From the NCBI RefSeq assembly GCF_014650115.1, contig NZ_BMUI01000015.1:1-64000 (forward strand): a DNA stretch of 64,000 nt, written 5' to 3'. The translations under genes and the position numbers were made by a program. Below, in pieces: positions 1 through 9,630 of this stretch. The stretch's first letter is position 1; every line of letters begins with the position of its first letter. The notes beneath the pieces were generated by a model. It was not told the DNA's origin. It saw only the letters and a program-made list of their open reading frames with translations, and did not search any database. This DNA is from Streptomyces olivaceoviridis. GTDB lineage: Bacteria; Actinomycetota; Actinomycetes; Streptomycetales; Streptomycetaceae.

Positions 1-76
1 AACCGCCCGAGCCTGTTGACTCGAACATGTCAGACGGTTCTCACAACACCACCACCCCCCGATGCATTCCCGCCCC

Positions 77-1972
77 TCACCGCCCCCCGCGGGCCCCGAT
101 CGCCGCCCGCTCCCGGGCCGCCCGCACCGCCGCCGACAGGCTGCCGATGTCGTACGCCCCGTGGTGCCGGCGCCCGTTCACGAAGAAGGTCGGCGTGCCC
201 GCCACCTGGCTGAGGTCCGCCGACTCCACGTCCTCGGCGATCCGCGCCGCGCCCCGGTGGGACCGCAGGTCCCGGTCGAAGCGCTCGGCGTCCAGCCCGA
301 GGGCGTCGGCGTAGTTGCGCAGATGGCCGAGGCGCAGCTCGCCCTGGTGGCTGAGCAGCAGATCGTGCATGTCCCAGTAGCGGCCCTGCGCCGCCGCGGC
401 CTCCGCCGCCTCGGCCGCCAGCTGGGCGTGCACGTGCACGTCCGTCAGGGGCAGGTGCCGCCACACGTACCGCACGTCGCCGAAGTCGCCGAGCAGCTCA
501 CGGACGACCGGTTCGGCCTGTCCGCAGTACGGGCACTCGTAGTCGCCGTACTCCACGACGGTCACCGGCGCGTGCCGCGGCCCCCGCACGTGGTCGCGGT
601 CGGGGTCGACCGGCACCGCCAGGTCGACGAGCGTCTCGGCGTCGCCGAGCAGCGCCCGCTGCCGCAGCCGGCGCGGCAGCATCGCGAGGACCGCGGTGAG
701 GAGCCGGCTGATCAGGAAGGAGCCGACCAGCGCGCTGAGGATGCCGATCTTGGCGTCCGCCAGCTGTGTCCCCCGGAACGCGAGGGTCGCGATGAGCAGC
801 GAGACGGTGAAGCCCGTCCCGGCCAGGGCGCCCCCCGCCGCGACGGCTCCCCAGCCGACCGGCGGCCGGACCCGCCCCCGGCTGACCCCGTACGCCAGCG
901 CGGACGCCCCGAGGATGCCCAGCGGCTTGCCGACGACGAACGCGAGCAGGATGCCCAGCGTGACCGGCGAGGTGAACGCCCGCGCCAGTTGGTCGGCATC
1001 GAGCGGGATACCGGTGTTGGCCAGGGCGAACAGCGGGACGACGAGATAGCTGGTCCACGGGTGGTACAGGCCCTGTAGCCGGTCGTTGGGCGAGATCGCG
1101 GACGCGAGGCCGGCCTGCGCCGAGCGTGCCAGCTCGGGCGTCGGCTGCTCGCGGAACATCCGGAACAGGCCCGTGGCGTGTTCCAGGTCGGCGCGTGCCG
1201 CCGGGTACGCGTAGGTGATCAGGCCCATGGCGAGTCCGATGACCACGGGATCGACGCCCGACTCCAGCAGCGCGACCCAGGCGACGAGCGCCAGCAGCGC
1301 GTAGACCAGGCCCCGGCGCACGCCGAGCGCGCGGACGAGCAGGACGACGCCGAACACCGCGACCGCGACCAGCAGCGCCGGTACGTCGACGTGCTCGCTG
1401 TAGGCGACGGCGATGACACCCAGGGCGACGAAGTCGTCGACCACCGTGATCGTCAGGAGGAAGATCCGCAGTCCGCTCGGCAACCGGTGCCCGACGACGG
1501 CGAGCATGCCCAGGGCGAAGGCGGTGTCGGTGGACATCGCCGCCCCCCAGCCGTGTACGGACGAGTGCCCCGCGTTGACCGCGAGGAAGAGGGCGACCGG
1601 TACGACCATGCCGCTGATCCCGGCCGCGAGCGGCAGGGCCAGGCGCCGGCGGTCGCGCAGCTCGCCCATGTCGAACTCGCGGCGCGCCTCCAGTCCGACG
1701 ACGAAGAAGAACAGCGCCATCAGTCCGCTGTTGATCCACTCCCGCAGCGAGAGGGACAGTCCGTGGGTGCCGATCCCGACGGACAGGTGCGTCTCCCAGA
1801 ACGACGCGTAGCCCGTGGGGGCCGCGTTGGCCCACAGCAACGCGACGAGCGCCGCCGTCACCAGGACGGCGGCGCTACCGGTCTCGGTCCGCAGGAAGTG
1901 GCGCAGCGGTGAGCGGGAGCCGGCACAGGCGGTCTGGCCCGAGAGGTCGTCGGGTGCGAACGCCATGCTCAT
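77..1972 (-). CDS. nhaA: Na+/H+ antiporter NhaA fused to a DsbA-like thioredoxin domain
   Basis: This 631-aa membrane protein has an NhaA module (about residues 25-435) followed by a soluble DsbA/thioredoxin-like domain (about 465-620). NhaA marks are FFFVVGLE at 88-95, STDTAFA at 147-153 and the ion-binding Asp pair at 179-180 (VVDD). The C-terminal domain carries a CPYC redox motif at 480-483 and the cis-Pro loop VAGTPTFF. NhaA exchanges Na+ for protons; the redox domain may act on thiols, but which side of the membrane it faces is inferred only. NhaA-DsbA fusions are, to my recollection, known in actinobacteria. The ATG at 1972 is preceded by a purine-rich site; an ATG at 1966 is also possible. 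It lies downstream of the DUF2630 gene on the same strand, 121 bp away. Confidence 0.93.
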   Translation of the reverse strand: MSMAFAPDDLSGQTACAGSRSPLRHFLRTETGSAAVLVTAALVALLWANAAPTGYASFWETHLSVGIGTHGLSLSLREWINSGLMALFFFVVGLEARREFDMGELRDRRRLALPLAAGISGMVVPVALFLAVNAGHSSVHGWGAAMSTDTAFALGMLAVVGHRLPSGLRIFLLTITVVDDFVALGVIAVAYSEHVDVPALLVAVAVFGVVLLVRALGVRRGLVYALLALVAWVALLESGVDPVVIGLAMGLITYAYPAARADLEHATGLFRMFREQPTPELARSAQAGLASAISPNDRLQGLYHPWTSYLVVPLFALANTGIPLDADQLARAFTSPVTLGILLAFVVGKPLGILGASALAYGVSRGRVRPPVGWGAVAAGGALAGTGFTVSLLIATLAFRGTQLADAKIGILSALVGSFLISRLLTAVLAMLPRRLRQRALLGDAETLVDLAVPVDPDRDHVRGPRHAPVTVVEYGDYECPYCGQAEPVVRELLGDFGDVRYVWRHLPLTDVHVHAQLAAEAAEAAAAQGRYWDMHDLLLSHQGELRLGHLRNYADALGLDAERFDRDLRSHRGAARIAEDVESADLSQVAGTPTFFVNGRRHHGAYDIGSLSAAVRAARERAAIGARGGR

Positions 1973-2093
1973 CCGTGCTCATCTCCACCTCGCGCCGATT
2001 TCCGTGCCGTACCGGCACTTCCGGGGCAACAGCGACAGGTGGGGCGTTCATTCCAGGGGTGGGGGCATGGGGCGGACGAGCACATGCCGGTCG

Positions 2094-2360
2094 TCAGGAC
2101 AGGTACCGCTCCACCTGCGACGCCGGGCGCACCTCGGCCCCTTCGGGGTCCTGGCCGGCGGCGGCGCGGGCCCGGCGCTGCCGCAGGAGGTCCCAGCACT
2201 GGTCGAGCTCGGTCTCCAGCCGCGCCAGGCGTTCCTGCTCGGTCGGCTGGTCGATGTCGTGGTCCGCCAGACGGTCCCGCAGGTCCTTCTCCTGGCTGAT
2301 CATTTCCGTGATGCGTCCGAGGATCTGCTTCTCGGCCTCGGCGCCGGATCCCGTCGTCAT
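2094..2360 (-). CDS. DUF2630 family protein
   Basis: An 88-aa, highly charged, mostly helical protein. The start ILGRITEMISQEKDLRD and the later LARLETELDQCWDLLRQRRA match my memory of the DUF2630 family, small actinobacterial proteins of about 80 residues with no assigned function. There is no signal peptide or membrane segment. The start ATG follows a GGAGAGA ribosome site at normal spacing. The gene lies just upstream of nhaA on the same strand and could share its transcript. Functional inference stops there. Confidence 0.8.
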   Translation of the reverse strand: MTTGSGAEAEKQILGRITEMISQEKDLRDRLADHDIDQPTEQERLARLETELDQCWDLLRQRRARAAAGQDPEGAEVRPASQVERYLS

Positions 2361-2476
2361 GTCTCTCTCCCCAAGCCTTGATCGACGTCAATCAGTCGAT
2401 TCATGTATTGAACAGCAGGTTCGAGCCATTCGCCACGGCGGGGTGAGCGATGATCGTTCCTCGTCGGGGAACAGTC

Positions 2477-2845
2477 TCAGGAGGTGAGAACGACCCGGCC
2501 GCCGGCCCGGCCGCCGCTGTCGCTCGTGACGCACTCCTGGTAGGGGTTCGGGTCGCCCTGGTGCTCCTGGCACGTCCAGGTGGTCGCCCCGACAAGGATC
2601 GTGGCGGGCGCGCCCGCCTTGCTGGACGCGGCCTTGGTGTAGGCGCTCGCGACCTCCAGCGCGGCGGCGCAGGACCCGGCCGGCTCGGCCCAGACCGCCA
2701 GCCCGGTGGCCTTGTCCACGCCGCAGTAGGTGAGCGACGACCGGGCGGCGGCGTCCGTACCGGCGAACGAGGGGGCCGGGGCCCCGAGGGACAGCGCGGC
2801 GGCGCCCAGCAGGCCAGCGGCCGTCCCCGTCATGATCGAGCGCAT
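2477..2845 (-). CDS. Small secreted protein of unknown function
   Basis: The 122-aa product begins with a classical signal peptide: MRS, then a hydrophobic stretch TGTAAGLLGAAALSLGAP, with likely cleavage after PSFAG or nearby. The mature part is about 90 residues with four cysteines (near YCGVDK, SCAAAL, TCQEHQ, ECVTSD), which could form two disulfides in the oxidising exterior. I do not recognise the family. A GGGAG site lies upstream; the overlapping GTG at 2848 is an alternative start. The next 283 bp upstream hold no convincing gene. Confidence 0.7.
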   Translation of the reverse strand: MRSIMTGTAAGLLGAAALSLGAPAPSFAGTDAAARSSLTYCGVDKATGLAVWAEPAGSCAAALEVASAYTKAASSKAGAPATILVGATTWTCQEHQGDPNPYQECVTSDSGGRAGGRVVLTS

Positions 2846-3128
2846 CACAGGTGTCTCCCTCGCGGTGACGAACGAGGCCGGGGCATATCAGGTCCCTTGT
2901 GGGACAAGCCGGTATCCGGCCTCCTCTCCGTACGATCATCCACGGGGGCGGGGCGATCGGCACGCCGCCGTCCGCCGGAAGGTGCCGGGCCACCGGCGGG
3001 TGCCGGGCGGGGAACGAGGGGCGCGAGGGCGGCACGGCCGGTGAGGAGCCGGTGCGGGGCGTCGTCGACCGGAGCGCGCCAGGTGCACCCGTGCGGGTGG
3101 CCGAGCAGGGGGGACATGGCCCGACGGC

Positions 3129-3713
3129 TCATCGCTCGGCGGTGCCGCGCAGCCGGGCGAGTGTGGCATCCAGGTCGGCCCGGCGGGGGCGGTTGTGGGG
3201 CAGCTTGGCGAGCATGGCCGCCATTCCGCAGGCATTGGTGAGGGCGGAGAGGACCAGGCCGCCCGCGATGCCGGCGGACAGCAGGTGGAAGGCCGGGTGG
3301 ACCACCAGGCCGAGCAGGAGGCCGAGCAGCACGACCGTACCGGCGGTGAACCGGACCTGGCGTTCCATGCTCCAGGCGGCCTTCGTGGTGGCCTCGGGCC
3401 GGTGGGTGTCGTAGCCCCCGGCGGTCCAGGCGGTGGTTCCTCCGGCGAGGGTGGCGCAGGCGATGCCGTTCCCGGCGAGGACGCGGCAGGCGTTCGCCGA
3501 GCGGGCGCCGGAGGCACAGACGACGAGGATGTCGCCCCGCTCGGCGGCGGTGCGGATGTCGGGCAGGGCCCGGTCGAGTTGGTCCAGCGGGATGTTGAGG
3601 GCACCGGGCACGTGGCCACCGGCGTACTCGCCGGGGGTACGGACGTCGATGACGGTCAGCTCGTGCAGGCGGGCGTGGGCCTGGCGGGGGTCGACGATGG
3701 TGGGGGCGGTCAT
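3129..3713 (-). CDS. Rhodanese-like protein with C-terminal membrane anchor
   Basis: The 194-aa protein has an N-terminal rhodanese domain (about residues 5-105) with the active-site loop VVCASGARSAN, whose Cys should carry the persulfide sulfur, and the substrate-side signature DVRTPGEYAGGHVPGALN. The C-terminal part (about 118-170) has two hydrophobic segments, as in YgaP-type (DUF2892) rhodaneses, so the enzyme is probably membrane-tethered. It is the last gene of the CstR-side operon, downstream of the TauE-type exporter, separated by 172 bp that contain a tandem repeat. Expected role: sulfur transfer between persulfide and a thiol or sulfite acceptor. Confidence 0.88.
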   Translation of the reverse strand: MTAPTIVDPRQAHARLHELTVIDVRTPGEYAGGHVPGALNIPLDQLDRALPDIRTAAERGDILVVCASGARSANACRVLAGNGIACATLAGGTTAWTAGGYDTHRPEATTKAAWSMERQVRFTAGTVVLLGLLLGLVVHPAFHLLSAGIAGGLVLSALTNACGMAAMLAKLPHNRPRRADLDATLARLRGTAER

Positions 3714-3748
3714 GACGGATGCCTTTCTCCGTGTGGTGTGGGGGTGCC

Positions 3749-3823
3749 GGTGGTTGTGGGGCGGGGGCGTCGGTGTGGTCGTGGTGCGGGGGCGTCCGTG
3801 CGGTCGTGGTGCGGGGGCGTCCA
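3749..3823. repeat. 25-bp tandem repeat, three copies
   Basis: Three consecutive 25-bp units occupy 3749-3773, 3774-3798 and 3799-3823. The last two differ at only two positions and share the core GGTCGTGGTGCGGGGGCGTC; the first is more diverged. The repeat is G-rich on the plus strand and sits between the rhodanese start (3713) and the tauE stop (3886), so it would be transcribed as a C-rich leader. Its role is unknown. Confidence 0.85.
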
Positions 3824-3885
3824 GGGGCTCCCCGGCCCTCCCGGCTCGACGGCACTCACGGGCTCAGTCGGCGGCTCCGACTCGC

Positions 3886-4629
3886 TCATACGAGGACGTC
3901 GACGAGCATGAACGCGGCCAGCGCGAGCAGGACGCAGGCGAAGACCTTCTGGAGCGTTTCGCCCTCGGTCTTCCTCGCCAGGCGTTTGCCGTCCCAGGCG
4001 CCCAGGATCGCCGCCCCGGTGAAGGGTGCCGTCACCGCCCAGTCCAGGTGTGTCCCGGCGCCGCCGCGAGCGACGAGCGCGGCCAGTGAGTTGATCGTGA
4101 TGACCAGCAGGCTGGTGCCCACGGCGGTGCGCATGGCCAGGCCCAGGACGCCGACCAGCGCCGGTACGGCGAGGAAGCCGCCACCCACGCCCAGGAAGCC
4201 GGTCACCGCGCCGAGCCCGGCTCCGGCGGCGCCGGCCTTCCCGGGGTGCACATGGCCGGACGGCTCCGTCCGCGCGGGGCGCAGCATGCGCAGGGCCGCC
4301 GTCCCCGCTATGACGGCGAAGGCCGCGGTGAGCACGGGCTGCGGCAGGCGCCCGGCTGCGGCCCCGGCGAGCGTCGCGGGCACGACGCCCGCGGCGGCGA
4401 ACAGCAGCCCGGTGCGCCAGGCCACGTTGCCGTCCCTGGCGTGCCCGGTCAGGGCCGTGACCGAGGTGAGGGTGACGATGACCAGACTCGCCGTGGTCGC
4501 CTGCGCCGGGGTGAAGCCGAGGAGGTAGATCAGGGCGGGTACGGCCAGGACACTGCCGCCACCGCCGAGGCCGCCGAGGGCGAGGCCCACGACGGCACCC
4601 GCGAGGAGCGCGAGAACCAGGCCGGTCAT
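3886..4629 (-). CDS. tauE: TauE/SafE-family sulfite exporter
   Basis: This 247-aa hydrophobic protein has the two-repeat architecture of TauE/SafE transporters, with glycine-rich motifs in both halves (GGLGGGGSVLAVPAL near residue 19 and GFLGVGGGFLAVPAL near 145). About eight membrane segments are visible. The family exports sulfite, sulfoacetate or related organosulfur anions. The ATG at 4629 overlaps the stop of the upstream rhodanese remnant as ATGA, which implies translational coupling. In Staphylococcus aureus a tauE gene is part of the cst persulfide-detoxification locus, and the same association is seen here. It probably removes sulfite produced by CstB. Confidence 0.88.
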   Translation of the reverse strand: MTGLVLALLAGAVVGLALGGLGGGGSVLAVPALIYLLGFTPAQATTASLVIVTLTSVTALTGHARDGNVAWRTGLLFAAAGVVPATLAGAAAGRLPQPVLTAAFAVIAGTAALRMLRPARTEPSGHVHPGKAGAAGAGLGAVTGFLGVGGGFLAVPALVGVLGLAMRTAVGTSLLVITINSLAALVARGGAGTHLDWAVTAPFTGAAILGAWDGKRLARKTEGETLQKVFACVLLALAAFMLVDVLV

Positions 4630-4871
4630 ATGGTCTGACCGCTGTTCCCGCGCACGTCGGCCACCGGGTGGGGGGCCGTGGCCGGCAGCGCCGTCCCCGC
4701 GATCAGCCGGGACAGCGGGACGTGGACGGCGCCGGGCGCATGTCCGGCGGACCACTCGTGGTCCTCGCGCACGTCCAGCAGGACGGCGCGGGCGTCCTCG
4801 CCCCCGGTACGTCGCAGGGCTCCGCCGACGGTGACACGGACGCGGTCTCCACCGCGCCGGGACATTGACAT
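4626..4871 (-). pseudogene. Rhodanese-domain gene with internal deletion of the active-site segment
   Basis: The 81-aa frame starts like a rhodanese (AVLLDVREDHEWSAGHAPGAV, then PLSRLIAG) and ends like the tail of one (HPVADVRGNSGQTI resembles the usual HPVVDxxGNxGxVI ending). The 30-40 residues that should lie between, including the catalytic Cys loop and the helix after it, are missing. A full domain is about 100-110 aa. The reading frame stays open, so this looks like an in-frame internal deletion rather than a frameshift. It is still well placed for translation and couples to tauE by ATGA, so it may persist as a leader for that gene. Confidence 0.75.
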
Positions 4872-4913
4872 CACTCAACCTCTCAAGGGCCGGAAGAACG
4901 AGGGGTGGCGGGG

Positions 4914-6272
4914 TCAGCCGGTGACCACGGTCAGTCCGGCCCCGGCGGCGGCGCCGAAGCCGTCGTCCACGGCCACCACGTCACGGCCCGCGGCATCGAG
5001 CAGCGAGGCGGCGATCGCGGCGCGCATGCCGCCGGCGCAGTGCACCCACACGGTGCCCGCCGGCACCTCACCGATCCGCTGGTGCAGTCGGTGGACCGGG
5101 ATGTGGACGGAACCCTCGATGTGTCCGGCCGCCCGTTCGGAGGCGCGTCGGACGTCGAGGACGACGACGCCGTCCGTGCCCCGCTCGGCCAGAGCAGCGA
5201 ACGTGGACCGCGGGAAGGAGGCCGGCCGCCCGCCCTCCGGCACCCACCGGTCCGGCGTGCCGGTGGCGGCTGCCTCGGGCCGGTCGATGCCGACCCGCAC
5301 CAACTCGCGCTGTGCGGCGGCCAGTTGCTCCGGGGTCTCGGCCAGCAGGGTGACCGGCTTGCCCCACGGGATCATCCAGGCCAGGTACGTGGCGATCTTG
5401 CCGTCCGCCTCGAAGTTGAAGGAGCCGGCGACATGGCCGGCCGCGAACGCGATGCGGCTGCGCAGATCGACCACCCACTCGCCGGCGGCGAGCCGGGCGG
5501 CGATCTCCTCGGCGTCGGCGACGGCCGGCGGGGTCAGGTCCACCGGTGCGGGCCCGGCGGCGTTGGCCGGTCCCATGTGTGTGTAGTAGGCGGGGACGTC
5601 GTCGAGCCCGGCCAGCAGGCGGGTGACGAAGGAGTCCACGTCCGTGGTGAGCGCCGCGTTCACGGCCTTCTCCTCGCCGATCGTCGTGGCGTCGCCCGCG
5701 GCCTGGGCCGAGGAGCAGAAGCTGCCGAAGCCGTGCGTGGGCAGTACGGGCGTCTCGTCCGGCAGTTCGGCCGCCAGGCGGTGCGCCGAGGCGTGCTGGG
5801 CGCGTGCCAGTCGCTCGGTGAGCCGGGGTTCGACCAGGTCCGGACGGCCCACGGTGCCGATCAGCAGGGAACCGCCGGTGAACGCGGCGACCGGCCGGCC
5901 GTCGTCCTCCAGCACGTAGGAGGTGTGGTGCGGGGTGTGGCCCGGGGTGGCGACCGCCCGCAGCGCGAGCCCGGCGTCGACCTCGGCCACGTCGCCGTCG
6001 GCCACCGGCACACGGGCGTACGACACGCGTGCTCCGGCCGGTACCAGGTAGGCGGCACCCGTCAGCCGGGCCAGCTCCGGTCCGCCGGTGACGTAGTCGT
6101 TGTGCAGGTGGGTCTCCACCACGTGCGATATCCGCACCCCGCGCCGGGCGGCTGCGGCGAGGACCCGGTCGATGTCGCGCGGCGGGTCGACCGCCACGGC
6201 CGTGCGCCTGCCGCCGGCCAGGTAGCTGCGGTTGCCCAGCCCCTCCAGCTCGATGGTGTCGACGAAGAACAT
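4914..6272 (-). CDS. cstB: CstB-like persulfide dioxygenase (MBL fold, pseudo-rhodanese, rhodanese)
   Basis: A 452-aa three-domain protein. Residues 1-240 form a metallo-beta-lactamase fold with THLHNDY (54-60) and GHTPHH (111-116) metal-ligand motifs. Residues 252-340 form a rhodanese-like domain with no Cys at the expected position. Residues 360-450 form a rhodanese with HCAGGMR (Cys412). This order and length match staphylococcal CstB, which oxidises low-molecular-weight persulfides and forms thiosulfate. One oddity: the usual Asp of the FTGD metal motif reads FTGG (Gly134), so the iron site may differ. It is the first gene of an operon with tauE and rhodaneses, divergent from the CstR-like regulator and next to three operator palindromes. 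Confidence 0.88.
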   Translation of the reverse strand: MFFVDTIELEGLGNRSYLAGGRRTAVAVDPPRDIDRVLAAAARRGVRISHVVETHLHNDYVTGGPELARLTGAAYLVPAGARVSYARVPVADGDVAEVDAGLALRAVATPGHTPHHTSYVLEDDGRPVAAFTGGSLLIGTVGRPDLVEPRLTERLARAQHASAHRLAAELPDETPVLPTHGFGSFCSSAQAAGDATTIGEEKAVNAALTTDVDSFVTRLLAGLDDVPAYYTHMGPANAAGPAPVDLTPPAVADAEEIAARLAAGEWVVDLRSRIAFAAGHVAGSFNFEADGKIATYLAWMIPWGKPVTLLAETPEQLAAAQRELVRVGIDRPEAAATGTPDRWVPEGGRPASFPRSTFAALAERGTDGVVVLDVRRASERAAGHIEGSVHIPVHRLHQRIGEVPAGTVWVHCAGGMRAAIAASLLDAAGRDVVAVDDGFGAAAGAGLTVVTG

Positions 6273-6294
6273 CGGGCACTTCCTTCCTCAGAAT

Positions 6295-6372
6295 TACCCC
6301 CCGGGGTATATCGAAGACCGTAACACGGTACCCCCGGGGGTATCTCGGGGGCGTACGATACCCGCAGGGGTA
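6295..6372. promoter_or_regulatory. Three CsoR/CstR-type operator palindromes
   Basis: Three 14-bp inverted repeats lie between the divergent cstB and cstR genes: TACCCCCCGGGGTA at 6295-6308, TACCCCCGGGGGTA (perfect) at 6329-6342 and TACCCGCAGGGGTA at 6359-6372. G-tract palindromes of this type are the known operators of CsoR-family repressors. Centres are 34 and 30 bp apart, close to three helical turns, so tetramers could bind the same face. The third site reaches the upstream ATG of the regulator, which supports autorepression and the downstream GTG start. Confidence 0.88.
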
Positions 6373-6389
6373 TGAGGGAGGAGTGGATC

Positions 6390-6671
6390 GTGGAACTGGG
6401 GATGGCGGCGGACGAGCTGAAGGCCGTGGTCAACCGGCTGCGCCGAGCGCAGGGGCAGATCGCCGGCGTGATCAAAATGATCGAGGAGGGCCGGGACTGC
6501 GAGGAGGTGGTCACGCAGCTGGCCGCGGCTTCCCGCGCCCTGGACAAGGCGGGCTTCGCGGTCATCGCCACCGGCCTGCAGCAGTGCCTCGGCGACTCGG
6601 AACTCGCCAACGCCGGGGAGCGGGAGCAGATGAGGGCCCGGCTGGAGAAGCTCTTCCTGTCCCTCGCCTGA
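6390..6671 (+). CDS. cstR: CstR-like persulfide-sensing repressor (CsoR family)
   Basis: A 93-aa all-helical repressor of the CsoR family, starting at GTG 6390 behind GGGAGGAG; an ATG at 6372 lies inside an operator and has no good ribosome site. The family signature RLRRAQGQIAGVIKMIEEGRDCEEVV is split around the first Cys; the second is in GLQQCLG. The His found four residues before the second Cys in copper-sensing CsoR is a Gly here, so the C-H-C copper site is absent. Two lone cysteines are typical of CstR, which forms inter-subunit polysulfide bridges and derepresses. Divergent position next to cstB, tauE and rhodaneses supports this. Confidence 0.88.
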   Translation: MELGMAADELKAVVNRLRRAQGQIAGVIKMIEEGRDCEEVVTQLAAASRALDKAGFAVIATGLQQCLGDSELANAGEREQMRARLEKLFLSLA

Positions 6672-6962
6672 GGCGGGGGCCGGCAGAGGCGGCGAAGGCG
6701 GGCGGACGGATTCCGCACGCCGCTCCCGCCGTACCGGACGGACGCCGGGAAGCCGTAGCCGTCCGTGCCGGTCGGGCCGCCGCCCGCCGGAACCGCCAGG
6801 TCCCGCATCCGTTGCCGCCGCCGGCCGCGGGTCGCCCCGGCGCGGCCGGCCGTGACGCCACGTCCCCCGATCCGATCCGCCGTCTCGGTGCCGCGAGCGG
6901 ACCGCCCGACCGGCCGGCACTCGGTCCTTGAGGCCGGCGGGACCGCGGTCGGCGGTCCGGCA

Positions 6963-7130
6963 CGCGTGCACGCCGCCGCTCACCGGCGAACGGTACGTCC
7001 ACCGGGTCGTCACCGGCCTCGGCATCCTCGACGTCACCGAGCACGGCCTGGCCCTCGTGGAGACCGGACGTGACCGTGGAGGACGCCACGGCCCGCACCG
7101 GCGCCCCTGCGCCGGACCGGGTTCACGGCC
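6963..7130 (+). pseudogene. Remnant of a CoA-transferase subunit B C-terminus
   Basis: One frame reads ACTPPLTGERYVHRVVTGLG then ILDVTEHGLALVETG, which resembles the C-terminal region of 3-oxoacid CoA-transferase subunit B (LPLTGxxVVxRIITDLxVLDVTPxGLxLVE). After about 7068 the match shifts frame and continues as VTVEDATARTGAPAPD, the expected continuation. The rest of the gene is absent. About 290 bp between the cstR stop and this fragment hold no recognisable gene. Fragment only; presumably non-functional. Confidence 0.65.
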
Positions 7131-7214
7131 GCCCGGCGACGGGAGTGCTCCGGTTCGCCGGGGCCTCGGCGCGGGGCGTCGGGCGCGGTCGGGGATGTCC
7201 GGACGTCGAGTCGG

Positions 7215-9134
<1,920 letters not shown>

Positions 9135-9411
9135 CACACTCCCGGAGGTTGGGAAGTGGGAAGTCTCCCGTCCGCGGAGTTTCTCAGTCCAGGCAATTAA
9201 CCCGGAATGACGAGAACCGGACATGTCCGCCGCGTCCAGCACATGCGGCTGACGGGTCCGGTGGCGGTGGCTGCCGGCCGGTCGGCTCCGGCGGTTCGGA
9301 CGCCGAGCGTGTCGCCGTTGCGGTCGGTGTCGCCATAGTGCGAACGCCGAACACTAAGTGACGCTATGTTGGGCACGCGCAGGCGTCATCAGCGACGAAA
9401 GGTCCACCGCC

Positions 9412-9630
9412 ATGGCTCGCCTCAACCTCGCCCACCTGGCCCTCACCGCCGCCCAGAACATCCAGACCGCCGACGAAGTGCGGCGCGACCCGGCCGTCGT
9501 CAAGGCGGCCAAGCAGTTCGCGGAAGACAGCGCCCAGGCCTTCCGCTCCGGTGGTGAGCTGGTACGTGAGGCTCGGGCCTCCTGGCGTCGCCACAGCCCG
9601 CTGACCAAGGGGACCGGTACCGGTGAATGA
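9412..9630 (+). CDS. Small protein translationally coupled to an HTH-membrane protein
   Basis: A 72-aa protein starting at ATG 9412 behind GAAAGG. It is soluble, Ala-rich and predicted helical, with a basic C-terminus (REARASWRRHS). No family recognised. Its last 8 bp overlap the GTG start of the 424-aa HTH/membrane protein, so the two are almost certainly co-translated and likely partners. Upstream DNA (9336-9355) has short AGTG/CACT arms around a repeated GAAC, a weak operator candidate. Confidence 0.75.
   Translation: MARLNLAHLALTAAQNIQTADEVRRDPAVVKAAKQFAEDSAQAFRSGGELVREARASWRRHSPLTKGTGTGE

Noticed and set aside
6765..7073. Plus-strand open frame upstream of the CoA-transferase fragment
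   Set aside because: Pro/Arg-rich translation with no motif; the recognisable CoA-transferase remnant is in another frame.
9336..9355. Operator palindrome upstream of the 72-aa gene
   Set aside because: Only four-base arms (AGTG/CACT) match; the inside is a direct repeat of GAAC. Too weak to list as a site.
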